64,000 nucleotides of DNA from Monilinia fructicola. Lineage: Eukaryota; Ascomycota; Leotiomycetes; Helotiales; Sclerotiniaceae. The stretch lies in NCBI GenBank assembly GCA_008692225.1, contig VICG01000002.1, positions 1,876,001-1,940,000 on the forward strand. Reading direction: 5' to 3'. A program made the position numbers and the translations under genes. Under the pieces are notes generated by a model. It was not told the DNA's origin. It saw only the letters and a program-made list of their open reading frames with translations, and ran no database searches. Positions within the stretch are counted from its first letter, which is position 1. Each line of letters opens with the position of its first letter. Below are positions 25,451-37,526 of this stretch, piece after piece.

Positions 25451-27682
25451 TCAACGCTTGAACATGTAATGACCGTACATACCCCCCACCTCTGCTCTAA
25501 CGACGGGCATCTTTCTCATACCCCAGTAATTAGCTCCCCATTTCCATTGTCTGCCTCCAGTATCTTTTTTGCTCTCCTCGATATGACTATCATCACGTAC
25601 CAACCAATATCTTCGACCAGCCTCCTTCAAGCACCAGCCCGCCGCTTCACGAGGGAGCTGGTACTCATGATATTGAAACACTCCAAACTAATCTCCAGGA
25701 CTTCGAGTGGCAGGGTATCGTTCCGGAGGATTGGACAGCTGGAACCAAACAAAGTGCCTAGATCGAGTTGAGCCTTTGAAAGATCCGAAACATCAATGTA
25801 GTGTAGTGTGTGTGGAACCCAAGCAAGTTGTTCTTCGATGCTCGCAGCTTGGTCTGGGACAAAGAGTCGACGAACATCAGCCAATACCAAACCATGACCA
25901 AGTCCCAACTCCTCAAGATGTTTGGTGAGTGGCAGGAAGAGTGGAATGTGCGAGTCATGCATTTCGCTACCTTTGAGGCTCAAAGATCGAAGAGTATCAG
26001 GAAGGATAGGTAGTAGAGATGTGAACCTCGCAACGATTGAACATCTCGTGAGATTTGATATCGGAACCGAGGTTGAGGTAGACGAGCGATTGACAGCACG
26101 GTGTGTGCTCAGAAAATTCCACGACTCGTTCGCCCCGAGAGATAGGAACATTTGCTGATATTTAAATGGGTCAATCTCGCGGTTTGAGGAATGGAGAAGA
26201 GGATGTCATCGGTGATGCGAGTGTGAGCGACATCGAGATGAGTCAAGTAGGGAAGTCGTGGAAGAAGGGTCTCGAAGACTGAAGATGGCAAATTTGTGCA
26301 TTCGTGGAAGCTCAATCGAGCAATGGGAAGAACTTCAGGCAATGAGCAGCAGGTGTTAAGGACGGTGGTGAAAGAGTCGCGGAAGGAGGCGGATGAGCAG
26401 GCGCAGAAGTCCAGTGCTTGCAAATTGGGCAAGTCGCAGAGGAGCTTTTGAATCACCTTGGAATCCATGTCATCATCGATGTGCTCCTGACTCAAGAATT
26501 CTCGTAGGTTCGGGGTTAGAGACAAGCATTCGAGCAGGGTGGCGGGAATCAAGTTCAAGGTCTCGGCACGCTGTCTAGCTGTGAGGCCGATGCCGGTTGG
26601 GTTGAAGTGGGAGAAGTCCAATCGTCGAACAATCGTGCCTAGAGCTGGGTACTCTCGGATGTGCGATAGAAACTTGCGGAACACTCGCGAGTGAGGGATG
26701 GTGATCTTCGTATACAGAGAAGCGAGGGTAGCCGAATGCATCGCGTGCGACGTGAGGAGCAGAGACATCAAGTCAACATTACGTGGTGTGATTCCGCCTG
26801 GAGGATATCCATGACCAGCTGATCAATAATGGCGCCTGTTGATGTTAGCACTAAATCAAAGGTTGTTGTAGGCATACGTTGAACCTCAAGCTCCTGGTAC
26901 TCCACCGGATTATGGTGGAGTTGTAGATAAAGCTGTTCCCCGATGTCCCAAAGGAACGAGAGTCATGTGACTACATCATCACCCGTACCCTGAGGGTCGA
27001 TTCCTTGGAGTCGATTTGAGCGAGCAGGCGAGTTCCGTCTTGTAAACATGTATCCAGTAATCCGGTTGGTGGAATGTATCACAAAGGGAAATGGCTTACC
27101 AAGTAATTCCGCCGGGAGCATCTCGATGGGAGACTTTCCCGCAACACTGACTCCGACTTCTTCCACGACCGGCTGTGCCTCCTTCTTTGATTCTGGCCCG
27201 GGGTTCGGTTTGGGCTCATAGTCACTGTCCCATCCCCAGCCCATCTTCATGTTCCTCAGATCGCTGTAGCTCTTACTTGCCACTTTCCCACGGACTGAGA
27301 TCTGCTTCCAACCTCGGAAGCCATCGCAAGGGCAAACGAATCCATGGAGGGTGCTCTGAGGATTTGTAGACCACAATGTTTGCATGTCAGCCTCGGAAGA
27401 TTCTAGGGGCGTTCTCGAACCTCCACTGCTCGCGTCGTCGATGGCAATCTCGTTCTCGTTCTCAATTTCGTTCCCGTCCACTTCGTATTTCAGATATGAG
27501 CTGACCTTGGAATCGGTGAATGATTGAGGCACGCCAGAAGTATTTTCTTTTACACTTGAAAAGCTGGTCCTGTCTCCACGATCAGAGGATGGTGGTGTTA
27601 TTGAATGCTTTCGGGAGATTAAGGTTGGTGCCGACTTCAAAGGCCTTGTTGGCAGTGGTACGGTTGAGTTTGCCACAGCCAT
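25451..27682 (-). CDS. F-box / leucine-rich-repeat-like protein, fungal type
   Basis: Exon 1 (27100-27682) starts MAVANSTVPLPTRP, is Ser-rich and disordered, and ends in the F-box-like IEMLPAELL. A 264-nt intron (26836-27099, GCTAAC branch) joins it to GAIIDQLVMDI, continuing the F-box helix pattern. The second part holds leucine-rich repeats: LRRLDFSHFN-like units, LPNLQALDFCACSSASF, LPYLTHLDVAHTRITDDILF, LTHLNISKCSYLSG and LRSLSLKGSEMHDSHIP. The C-terminus is basic and Trp-rich (RQWKWGANYWGMRKMP) and ends YGHYMFKR. Such proteins usually act as substrate receptors of SCF ubiquitin ligases; the target is unknown. Frame breaks occur near 26806 (one C missing in a CCC run), near 26115 and near 25640 (a G run). 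It could be an LRR protein without true F-box function. Confidence 0.72.
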
Positions 27683-28709
27683 ATCGGATGGAATTCAAGA
27701 CTGCACGCGACCTGGGGTGAGGGGAATATGGGCAAGAATCGATAAATCTGATTCCAGGTGGTTGGGGGGGGATAAACCAACGAGAATGAGATGGTAAATA
27801 AGAGATCCGCCAGGAGCCGTACGATATTTCAAGATTTCTTTTCTTTTTCTTTTTTTCTTCTTCTTCTTTTTTTTAAAAAAGAAAATGTGGTTGCACTCGC
27901 ACTGGACAAGACGGGCAGATCAAAGGGGAGAGAAAAAAAAAAGTGAGAAGAAAAAAGATTAGTCACGGATTCTCAATTCCGTAAGGAAAATACCCAAACC
28001 ACCAATTTCTAATAGTTTCTAATGCGGGGAAATGGGAAGAGGGTATGTATTTCCTTTATGACATATATCGAATAAAATGATTGATTGATGAAATGGAGAT
28101 GAGAAGGAACATGAAAATAAAGAAGGATTATTTAATGAGAATAACAAGGCTGGAGGATTAAAGAAAAAAGTATTTGGCGGAGGAGGTAGTTTTTGATATA
28201 AGGGATGGATGGGTGGGTGGGTGGATGGATGAAGGAAGGAAGAAAGTGTGGTTGGTTGGTTGGATGATTGGTGTATGTATGTAATATGCGTGTGTATGTG
28301 TGTGTAGTGCGTATTGTGTAGTGTAGTGTAGTGTAGTATATGGGCAAGGTGGTATTGTATGTTTGTTATTGTATGTTGGTTGATTGCATATGCATATGAT
28401 ATAATATGAATGAGTGATATGTAATCTTGTTTATTACTCGAGTAATGGATATGTGTGATGATATGTGTGATGATATGTGTGATGATATATGTGTGTACCA
28501 AATAATAACAATAAATAATAAATATATGGGAGGGAGTGTATGAGAGAGTGTAATAAGTTAACAAGTGTATGAGTGAGGCGATGAGTGTATGGGTGGGTGT
28601 ATTTGTATTTCAAATGTCTGTGTGTAGAATAAGTACGTGAGGATGTGAGGATGTATGAAGTAGGTATTCGAGTATGTATCTACCTAGGTATATGGTATGT
28701 AATATGTAG

Positions 28710-28792
28710 TATATATGTATACATATATACATATATACATATATACATATATACATATATACATATATACATATATACATATATACATATAT
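28710..28792. repeat. (ATATAC)n hexamer repeat
   Basis: About 13 ATATAC units, 20 bp downstream of a TACCTAGGTA palindrome at 28681-28690. Confidence 0.95.
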
Positions 28793-29314
28793 TATATTAT
28801 ATATGTATTCTACAGATGTCTATGTGTTTGTATGATCGATCTGTAATTATGCATTCTCATTCTGTCCTTTGTATGGATGTTTCTTTCTCAAAGTACTACT
28901 AGATCGGGTGAAGCAGCGAGGCATGACCCGTATAGCTCTGGAGTACTGGAGTACTAAAGTACGCTGATTCTACAATTAAGGGAGGCGTACTTTCGAATGT
29001 ATGTAGGCAAGTATCTCTCTGCATGTGCCCAGGTGGGCACTTGTTAGTATGAATGAGTACGGCAAGAAGATGGGAAGAGTGGAAGAAATAGGTGAATCAA
29101 TCATACAATCAGAGATACCCGTGGACCTACAAGTAATCATATGCAATCATTTTCTCATTTTATTATTTGATTTGATTTCATTCCATATCAAAATACATCT
29201 AAACTTTATCTACCTAGGTACTTCCAGATGGCCTCCTTACCTTACCGTAAGTGGCATGCATACATTGTATTGTATTATTACTATTATCATCATCATCATC
29301 ATTATTATTACCTA

Positions 29315-29928
29315 TTATTTATTATTTATTATTTATTATTTATTATTTATTATTTATTATTTATTATTTATTATTTATTATTTATTATTTATTATTTATT
29401 ATTTATTATTTATTATTTTACTATTTACTATTTACTATTTACTATTTACTATTTTACTATTTATTATTTACTATTTACTATTTACTATTTATTATTTACT
29501 ATTTACTATTTACTATTTATTTTACTATTTACTATTTACTATTTACTATTTACTATTTACTATTTACTATTTACTATTTACTATTTACTATTTACTATTT
29601 ACTATTTACTATTTACTATTACTATTTATTATTTACTATTTTTTACTATTTATTATTTACTATTTACTATTACTATTATTATTTTTTATATTTACTATTT
29701 ACTATTTATATTTATTATTTACTATTTACTATTTACTATTTATTTACTATTTACTATTTACTATTTATTACTATTTACTATTTACTATTTATTATTTACT
29801 ATTTACTATTTACTATTTACTATTTACTATTTACTATTTACTATTTACTATTTACTATTTACTACTATTTACTATTTACTATTTACTATTTACTATTTAC
29901 TATTTACTATTTATTATTTATTATTTTT
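29315..29928. repeat. TTTATTA / TTTACTA heptamer tandem array, about 610 bp
   Basis: The first about 100 bp is TTTATTA; the rest is mainly TTTACTA with scattered TTTATTA units and short slips. The 7-nt period leaves all three plus-strand frames open, which explains the 239-319-codon Tyr/Leu/Ile/Phe readings here. They are not genes. Confidence 0.95.
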
Positions 29929-30141
29929 ATTACCCCCTCTACCCCCTCTACCCCCTATTTAAAGCCATAATAACCAGCAAATGATGAATCAATGGAATTC
30001 GCTCCCGCCTCAACATAGCGTGGTTTCGTAGTTTCTGATTTGAACCTTATTATTATTGCGAGTGAAGCTTGCTTATTTGTATAATACGGAGTACGGTATG
30101 GTTTATAATGGTATGGTTATGGTCCCTAGTATATCAATAAA

Positions 30142-30178
30142 GTCAGTCAGTCAATCAATCAATCAGTCAGTCAATCCC
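30142..30178. repeat. TCAG/TCAA tetranucleotide repeat
   Basis: Nine units alternating between CAGT and CAAT forms. Confidence 0.85.
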
Positions 30179-32744
30179 GTAACAATAATCGACCATGTGA
30201 CTCACGACCCCTTGAATCATTTGAGTAATGTAAACCAAAAAGAAACCCAAAAGGAAAAGAAAACGAAAACGAAAAAGAAACCACCAGAACCGAAGATCAA
30301 TCTCCTCCGTAGATTGATCATGATGATGATGATGATGATATTTTTTGGCAATTCCCTAATGTTCCTTTCATCGTTCGTAACTCGCATGGGTGATGGCATA
30401 ATCCATCGCCATGAAACATTCAACCCCAAGGCGCAAAGGATGGAATATCTCTTTGTCAAAGAATCTGTCCGTCTGGCGGCATGTGTGTTCAAGCGTGCGT
30501 CGGATGGATGGTTTGCCCAAGGACTCCGTAGAAAGACACCCAAGAAGACCAACTGGTTCTAGGCCAGCCCAACCAACAAAGTCAATGAGTCCGCGTGATC
30601 ATGGAATATGGTATATCCAGCGATGGTCTCCCAACCGTTTGGGTATCCGAGCAGAAAGATCTTTATCAAGCAAGGAAAGAGTCAGAGGCACGGAGTCGAG
30701 CATCAAAGAAGTACAGTACCTACCTAGGCACTGCAGCAGTACAGTAAGTAGGTAGAGAATCTCGAGAGACCTACCCTTGGTCGATCTTGACAGCGGAGAA
30801 GCAGAAAGCGTGAGGCTTGACAAGGATATAACTATTACGTCTTGATTATTCAATCGCGCCGTGAAGATATACGATGGGAGAATACTGATGAAGTAATGGA
30901 ATCAATGTATTCGATGAGAGCGTGCGACATGGTGATGAATTAGGAAGATGAAAGGAGCTGCTTCTGACCTCACCTCATATAAGATGATATAACGTATTTT
31001 CCATCCCATTTTGCGCGAGAATTGGCGTGAGAATCGGAAAAAATTACAAAATGCCATCCACCCATCCATCCATCCATACAAGGGACAGGGAAGGCGAGAG
31101 CCCGATGATCGGATCGGAGCATCCTTGTCTTCGCTTAGAGCCGCCCAGGTTCGGTTACATCAGGGATAATCCAAAAAAGGAAACTACAGTACAGTCGTTC
31201 TCAAATCCAGGGATCTGGGGGAGAAGGCGAAAGATTTGGGGTCCAAACTCCATCCTGTACGTACCGGTATGTGCTCGAATGAATGAGATGACCTCGGCAT
31301 CATTGGTTACATCTCATCACTCCCGTCATAGCAAATGTATCGCGCAGTAAGTACGTTGTCTCAGATTTTCTGGGGACGCCCAACCCCGACTAGAATCCCC
31401 TTGGCGCATATGGGGGAGACAAAGTATGGGGTAATCAGTCACTTTGCGTAGCTAGGCAGTCGCTAGGCGGCTTAGTGCGTATCCCCTATACCACACGTTT
31501 TTCAAATCGACGGGATCAGCACTGATTCTATTACTCAACCACAGCTGCACCTACGGCTACCATGCAGAAATAGTCTCCAAATATATGGGGAAAGCCCCAA
31601 GGGACCACGTCCGCCCGTTCGCCACGTTACCACGTTACGTCTAAGAGAAGGGGACCTCGGGGCTCCGAGAATAAGTTGGGCCCCCTACCGCCATGGACAA
31701 AATCCCATTGGTGCACCGCAGGGAGGTCTGGAGTCTCGTGTACTGTACTGCAGAGTCAGTTTAGGGGTACTGTGCAGTACAGTAGGGATAAGGGGGAGGA
31801 GAAAGTATGGGGTAATCTTCCTGCGCAGTACTGTATACTTGCCGCTCAACGTACGCAGCTCTAACGATATCCAGAAACCCCCACCGCATTACCCCGACGG
31901 CACTCCACGGGGATTCAGAACTCGACGGGGACGAGAATCGAGCGCTTTCCTCCAGATATCTCCTCGACCCCGTTATTGCATCCATCACGCGTATCCCTCA
32001 CGTGGACCAGGAACCACCGGTCTCTTTTCGCTAAGGTACGAAAGTAGGGAGCGGGCGCATTGATCGCATTGCCGAGCATCCCGCTTTTTGCTCGGGGGTC
32101 ACGAGTTCCATCAATCTATGATATTATGCTTACAGAGTACAACGCGAGTTTGACGTGAGCTAGGAAACACGAGATGCGCTGATAATCGATTCAATAAGGT
32201 GATATTGAAAAGCAGGTTATCTTATGACATCATGTTAACGATAGACGTTTTTATTAAAAGTCTTTCAACATCTGATCGTTATCCCCGAGATATACCCCCT
32301 TTTTCCTTCCCCCCAAAACATATACGGAGCACACCATACTTGCCACAGTAGGTATTCATTCAGTCCAACCCTTTACCCACTCGTCAACACATTTTCCCAT
32401 TCTCCAAAATACTCGCCCCCTCTCCCCTTGGCCAACCCCCATGAAAACTCAAAAGTAGAATCACCCGGTTCTTTTGCCCCACTTTTCCAAAACTCTCTTG
32501 GGGATACCAAGTGAGAATCTCGGTTTCTTCCGAACACGCTCGATCTCTTGCAAAAACGGTACTACGGTAGAACAATACCTGCCTTTGTCCGCTCGTATCT
32601 GTCTCCATGGTCGGGGCTAAGCGTGATTCCCACGCGACGAGCACCAGATTGAGGGGATGGCAAAGTAGTTGAGCCCCCCCGCCCCAACTTCACCATGGGC
32701 CGTCGAATCCAGCGATTCGGGATTCGGGATTCGGGAAGAAAGCT

Positions 32745-34125
32745 CTAGATGATAGAAGCAAACACAAAACTCGGGGGCCACTCTGATCTCGCCCAAATTC
32801 CATGAGGAGAAATCGGTCCGGCAATTTGCATCATGCGAGGAATGGTAGTAGATAGATACGCGGGAAACTCTGGAGCAGCATTAAACAGATGGGTTTGGAC
32901 TCGGGGTGTGCTACGGGAAAGGACGCTGTGATGTCGTCGATGGGAGTTTTGGGGGAGGTTTCGGGTAGAAGTCCTCGACGCGGCTGAGGGATGATGGGAG
33001 GATGGGTGGAAGCGCGTGGGGAGCCGAGACGGCAAAGTATACCAAATTGCTACGTTTGATATTAGGATTGGAGATGGATAATGGGTGTCGAAGGAGATGG
33101 GTCGGGTATGATGGATAATATGCATCGTAGCACCGTTCACCTTTTTCGAAAACTTTCAGCCGCAGGATCAAAGTGCACAAATCATCTTTATCTTGGAACG
33201 TGGTAGTCCCTACGATCTGGGAGGCGGCATCGTGGATAGATCAACTTTTTAGCTTTCTGTGAGCCACATCAACTCCATCTTGTGTGCCGGGATCCCCAGC
33301 GGGATGGAAAGATGTAGAGCATCAGGGTCAAGGGTTTCCCATTCTTTCACTCCCGGGAGGGCCTGGAAAATCGGCTGTTTCTCCTCAGGATCGGGATTGC
33401 GCATCACGACGAGCGGGTTCGGGAGGAGAAAAAGATATTATGTAAGAGGTGATTTAAAGTGCACTGCATGTGAGATGACGGAAAGTCCGAGTTCCTTGCA
33501 AGAGACTGGTTACGTCACGCGTCGTATAGGTAGACAGAGGTTTTCATTTGAGAGCGCCCAGATATACACCGTAGAAACACATGAAGAAAAGTTCGCCGAC
33601 GAATATCCAGCCATGGAGATCCTGGCCTCTAGTAATCTTCTGAATCTCTATCACTGTCCCGGGACTTTTGGCATCGATATCGATACGTTCCAGGTGGTTC
33701 CCAGGAAAATTAGGCTTCAAGGCAGGAGGTGATATCGGATCGAAAGATGCGGAGACATCACGCGGTAGCATCAGAGCAAATGATCGATATTTGGATATCG
33801 TCTTTCAGGTCTACGGTCCTAGATTTAATATCCGTGGACTATAGGAATTCATACACCATTAGTCGGTTTGTCGACCCGGAACCTCGCCAGTGGAATCCCT
33901 GGAAGCCCGTTGAGCGATGAGAGACGATCTGGCCCAGACCATGAAATCCTCCCACCAACAAGGGTACCGCAGCAACTCCGAGCTCGACATCACACCTTGG
34001 GTATACCCAGCCAAAATAATCATGGCCATTAAAACGAGCCTGTAGGCTTCGCAGTTTGATATTTCAAGATGTGATTTAGTACATGGGGTATGGTAAGGTT
34101 GAAGGATGCGATTGATTGCGTCCAA
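32745..34125 (-). pseudogene. Possible decayed protein-coding gene, unidentified
   Basis: On the minus strand several neighbouring frames look protein-like although stops separate them: CEAYRLVLMAMIILAGYTQG (about 34040-34100), PNFPGNHLERIDIDAKSPGT and GWIFVGELFFMCFYGVYLGA (about 33545-33740, a hydrophobic helix), EWETLDPDALHLSIPLGIPA (about 33290-33350), and DDLCTLILRLKVFEKGERCY with HLLRHPLSIS (about 33050-33190). I do not recognise the family. The hydrophobic segment suggests a membrane protein. It could equally be a gene with frame errors like others here, or chance. Confidence 0.25.
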
Positions 34126-37100
34126 AGTGATGAAGAAACATCATCTTATTCTAAACGTTGCTCTAGACTTGCCGAGACGTTTCTGTGAGACGAGGAAACC
34201 TGTAAGGATGAAAAGGCGGTGGTAGGTCGAGTTTGGCATCGACGATATGCTAGGAGCGTAAGCTCTTTCTCCAAGAACTATAGTTCTAGATTAGTCGGTT
34301 GAAGTAGAGATATGTGAGGTTAATGCAGGACGGGACGAGACGGGGGCGGGCCAATGATGAATTTGGCGCACATTCCGCTCCGATCCGAGAGATTATCGGG
34401 ATGAAGCTATGGAGATTGCGCACGTGAAAGAATATGCATCATCCTGCAACGACCGGTAGCGTCTAGGTGCGTTGATATCAGAGCGATAGAACCACGCACG
34501 GACCATTTCAACGCGCTTACCGCGGGTTAAGGTTAGGGGAGAAGACGAGCGGGCGAGAATGATGTCACCAACGTCATTTTAACTTCACAGTCACAACCAC
34601 CTCATTCCAGCTTCGATATGTGGAATGGAGTTACGTACACCTGGATCTCATACCGATACTTTTTTGAGTACATTCCATTCATCTGTAGGGTAGACTTCGT
34701 TCAAGGTTGCTGCGCGGATACTCGAGTAGTTCATCCAGGTCATTCTTCCAATGGATTGATTGAGCTAGGGCGGGTTCCTCGGCATCTTTGTGTGATACAT
34801 GTTGCATTCTCAAAGCATCGCATAGGTTTTGAGGCGAGGAAGAATGATACGGTGAGGGTCAGTCGCTTAGGCCCACGATCCATATGCATGTCTTTGGTAA
34901 GAAGAGTCCGAATCGTGGAGTAAAGGGCATTTTCTGCGCAGGCGAGGGTGTCGATTGAATGGGCTTATCTGTCACGCAAGATTATGCGATCAACGTCTAC
35001 AATCAGCATGAAACTTCACTTCGACGTAGCTGATACCGAAATTTCCGCATCAATCGCGCTGGCCGCATACGTGGACGAGTTGCCGAAATTTCTGATAGAA
35101 TCTGTCCTGATTCTCAACTATTTCCTTCGCGAGAAGAGGCGAGAGGTTTTTCTCAGGTTATGGGGCTCATTATCAGTACTTTCTCATCATGAATATGCAT
35201 GTGAATATGCATATGAACAAAGCCAGGGGGTCAGATGGTGGGCCATTTGAGCCCCCCGAGAGTCCAAGGATCACGTCGAATGGCCAATCAGCTTCGATAA
35301 GATATCGGAGGTGGCCGAGTAAAGATATCACCATCATCTTTTAGACTTGTGTAAATGTGAGTAAGCCCAATGCTCATCCCATTTCCGGTAGGCGAAGACT
35401 TCTTTCGGAGGGGTTATCTTTTGTACTTTGCTACTTAACTCAGCGCCACGAAGTCATGGAACGCACATTCAGTCTTCTTAAATAGAGCCTTGTGTGAATT
35501 CCAAATCGGACTTCGATAGTTTGAGGATCTATGAGGAGAACGGATGGACTCGCTTCTATCTTTGGTGCTTCGGATACTGCCCTGTAAACGATCTTCCCTG
35601 TTTTATGGGCAATCTTGACAGATACCGGGCTTCAATTGTCAACAGAATGGCGGATGGAGATTCAAAATTATAGACTTGCATACATTTAAGGTGCAGTCTC
35701 TGTATGAAAGTCAGAAAGTCTCTACCATTGAGTCATTTCTCCAAGACTCGGACATGGTCAACTCGTGTTGAAAGGTAGGCTCGATAATCCGTCCAGTCAT
35801 AATGATAAAACGGAAATTCTGGAAGACCCTTCGTATCCTATGAAGACTCTGCCGCTGCATCCGAAAAAGACAGATGAATTGTTGCCACCGAAGGAATACA
35901 ATCCTGTACAAGCTTCATTAGTGGCAGCGCGAGTGTGGAGCGGCCGTTGAAGAACTTTCACAGGCACCTTATCCATATCAGGCAAATACTTGCCATCAAT
36001 CCTTTACGGGCTCCAAATCTTCAAGAACGACAGTCATACCAAACTATAGCAGTAGTCTCCGTGTGCTTCCAACTAGCAAGAAATTGGAGCAAAGAAAATT
36101 GGCCAATTATTTTACAAGTATCAGATTTCCTTTGAATTCCTGGGCAAAGCAAATAACCGAGTCATTTTGGAGAATACTACTTCAAGGTAGTCGATCAAGC
36201 AATCTGATTCACAGATTCATCAGTCATTCGAAACTTTCTGACCTTGGTACAGCTTCCTTGGAAATTACATCTAGTTGTAGGTGAGACATGACCGTTTTGG
36301 GAGAACATAAACACGACCTGTTTCAAGAATCTTAAGTCTGTTAACACCCCTAGTATTGGTTGCGTTCTCCAAGAGAAAAGTGCGCAGCGGCTTGCTATGG
36401 GCCGTGAAATTACAAGTCACGATATGTATCTTCTCAACATCCTAGATACTTTGCCGTCTGCTGGAAAATCAAAAGACGTTTGATGTACTTCGTTCGGCCT
36501 TGGCCAATTGAAAGTAAGCTCATAGCATGATCCTGCGCAGAATCCGACAAAACAATCTCTCGTAAATTTCACCCGCCAAAGATAACACATACCCAAGACC
36601 ACCCCAAGACCAATGGCTCCTCCCATTCAAACCACCTAGAAGCCTTCTCGCCTTCTGCCACCCCAATACCACACGCCAGCAATATGCTCGCATGTGCATG
36701 CGCTAGACTAGGGAACAAAAATTTCAAATATTCCCGCCATCCATAGCTAGCCAATCGCTCTCGACCAAACTGTCTCGACATAACCGTCTCCATTCACGAC
36801 GGAGACTCGCGTCTGGCGATCGAGTTTCGTAAATGCCCTCTCAGAGTAGTCGCTGCCGACATTGCCATTGTCGACTTTCGACATCCTGGAAATCTATTGC
36901 GTTCAATTGGTAGGACCAGTCCAGTAGCGGCAGAGAAGAGTGAAACCATTAAGATATTGGCAAGGAAGGGGGGTGGCAGGGTGATCGTGCGAATGGGGAA
37001 GGAGGGGTGGCTGTTCTGCTATCCATCTATCAATGTCGATCACTGGATGCTCCATTTGACAATATTGTAGGGCAAAGTGGAATCTGTTCGGCTGCTGATA

Positions 37101-37526
37101 CTAGCCACCAAAGGATAGGAGCCATGCGAAATTTATTTCTTCTACTCGAGGGACACTGGGCAGATGACTACAAGGCTGTACGTAGGTACTGTTGATCGAT
37201 CGTGTTTTGCTAAATCTCGGTAGCTTAACAGGGTCAAATTGCCGAAATACAGAGCTTGTACATTCATCACATCGGCAATTGGGTCTCAAGTCTATTATCA
37301 CAAGATCATTCCATCTAATTCCAAGTTCCATCATATACATTATAAACAAACGCTGTTTCTATGTAACCTTGTTAGCCCCGTCCCCAAATAGGTTAACGCC
37401 CGATATCCATACTCCAATGGGCCTGTATGCACCGTAAAGCTGCAAGGATTGAGCCACCTAGGTATCAAAGCCGTACCGAAAAACTCCATTGTCCTGCTGT
37501 AGTTTGCCCGCTGTCCTTATTGACCG

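Larger units (their letters stand above)
27683..37526. other. Gene-poor 9.8-kb region
   Basis: No intact gene is supportable. It holds several simple repeats, Ser/Thr-poor open frames made by them (28019-28564 minus, 29025-29984 plus), a direct repeat at 31421/31802, and two minus-strand areas (about 32.7-34.1 kb and 36.4-36.8 kb) that read like broken coding sequence. Splice-supported gene structure resumes only at the ING-family gene. Confidence 0.5.

Noticed and set aside
29025..29984. Plus-strand frames of 239-319 codons
   Set aside because: The 7-nt repeat lacks stops in all three frames; no protein signal outside it.
30056..30562. 168-codon plus-strand frame
   Set aside because: Contains repeat-coded Ser-Gln, Lys and Met runs and no recognisable domain.
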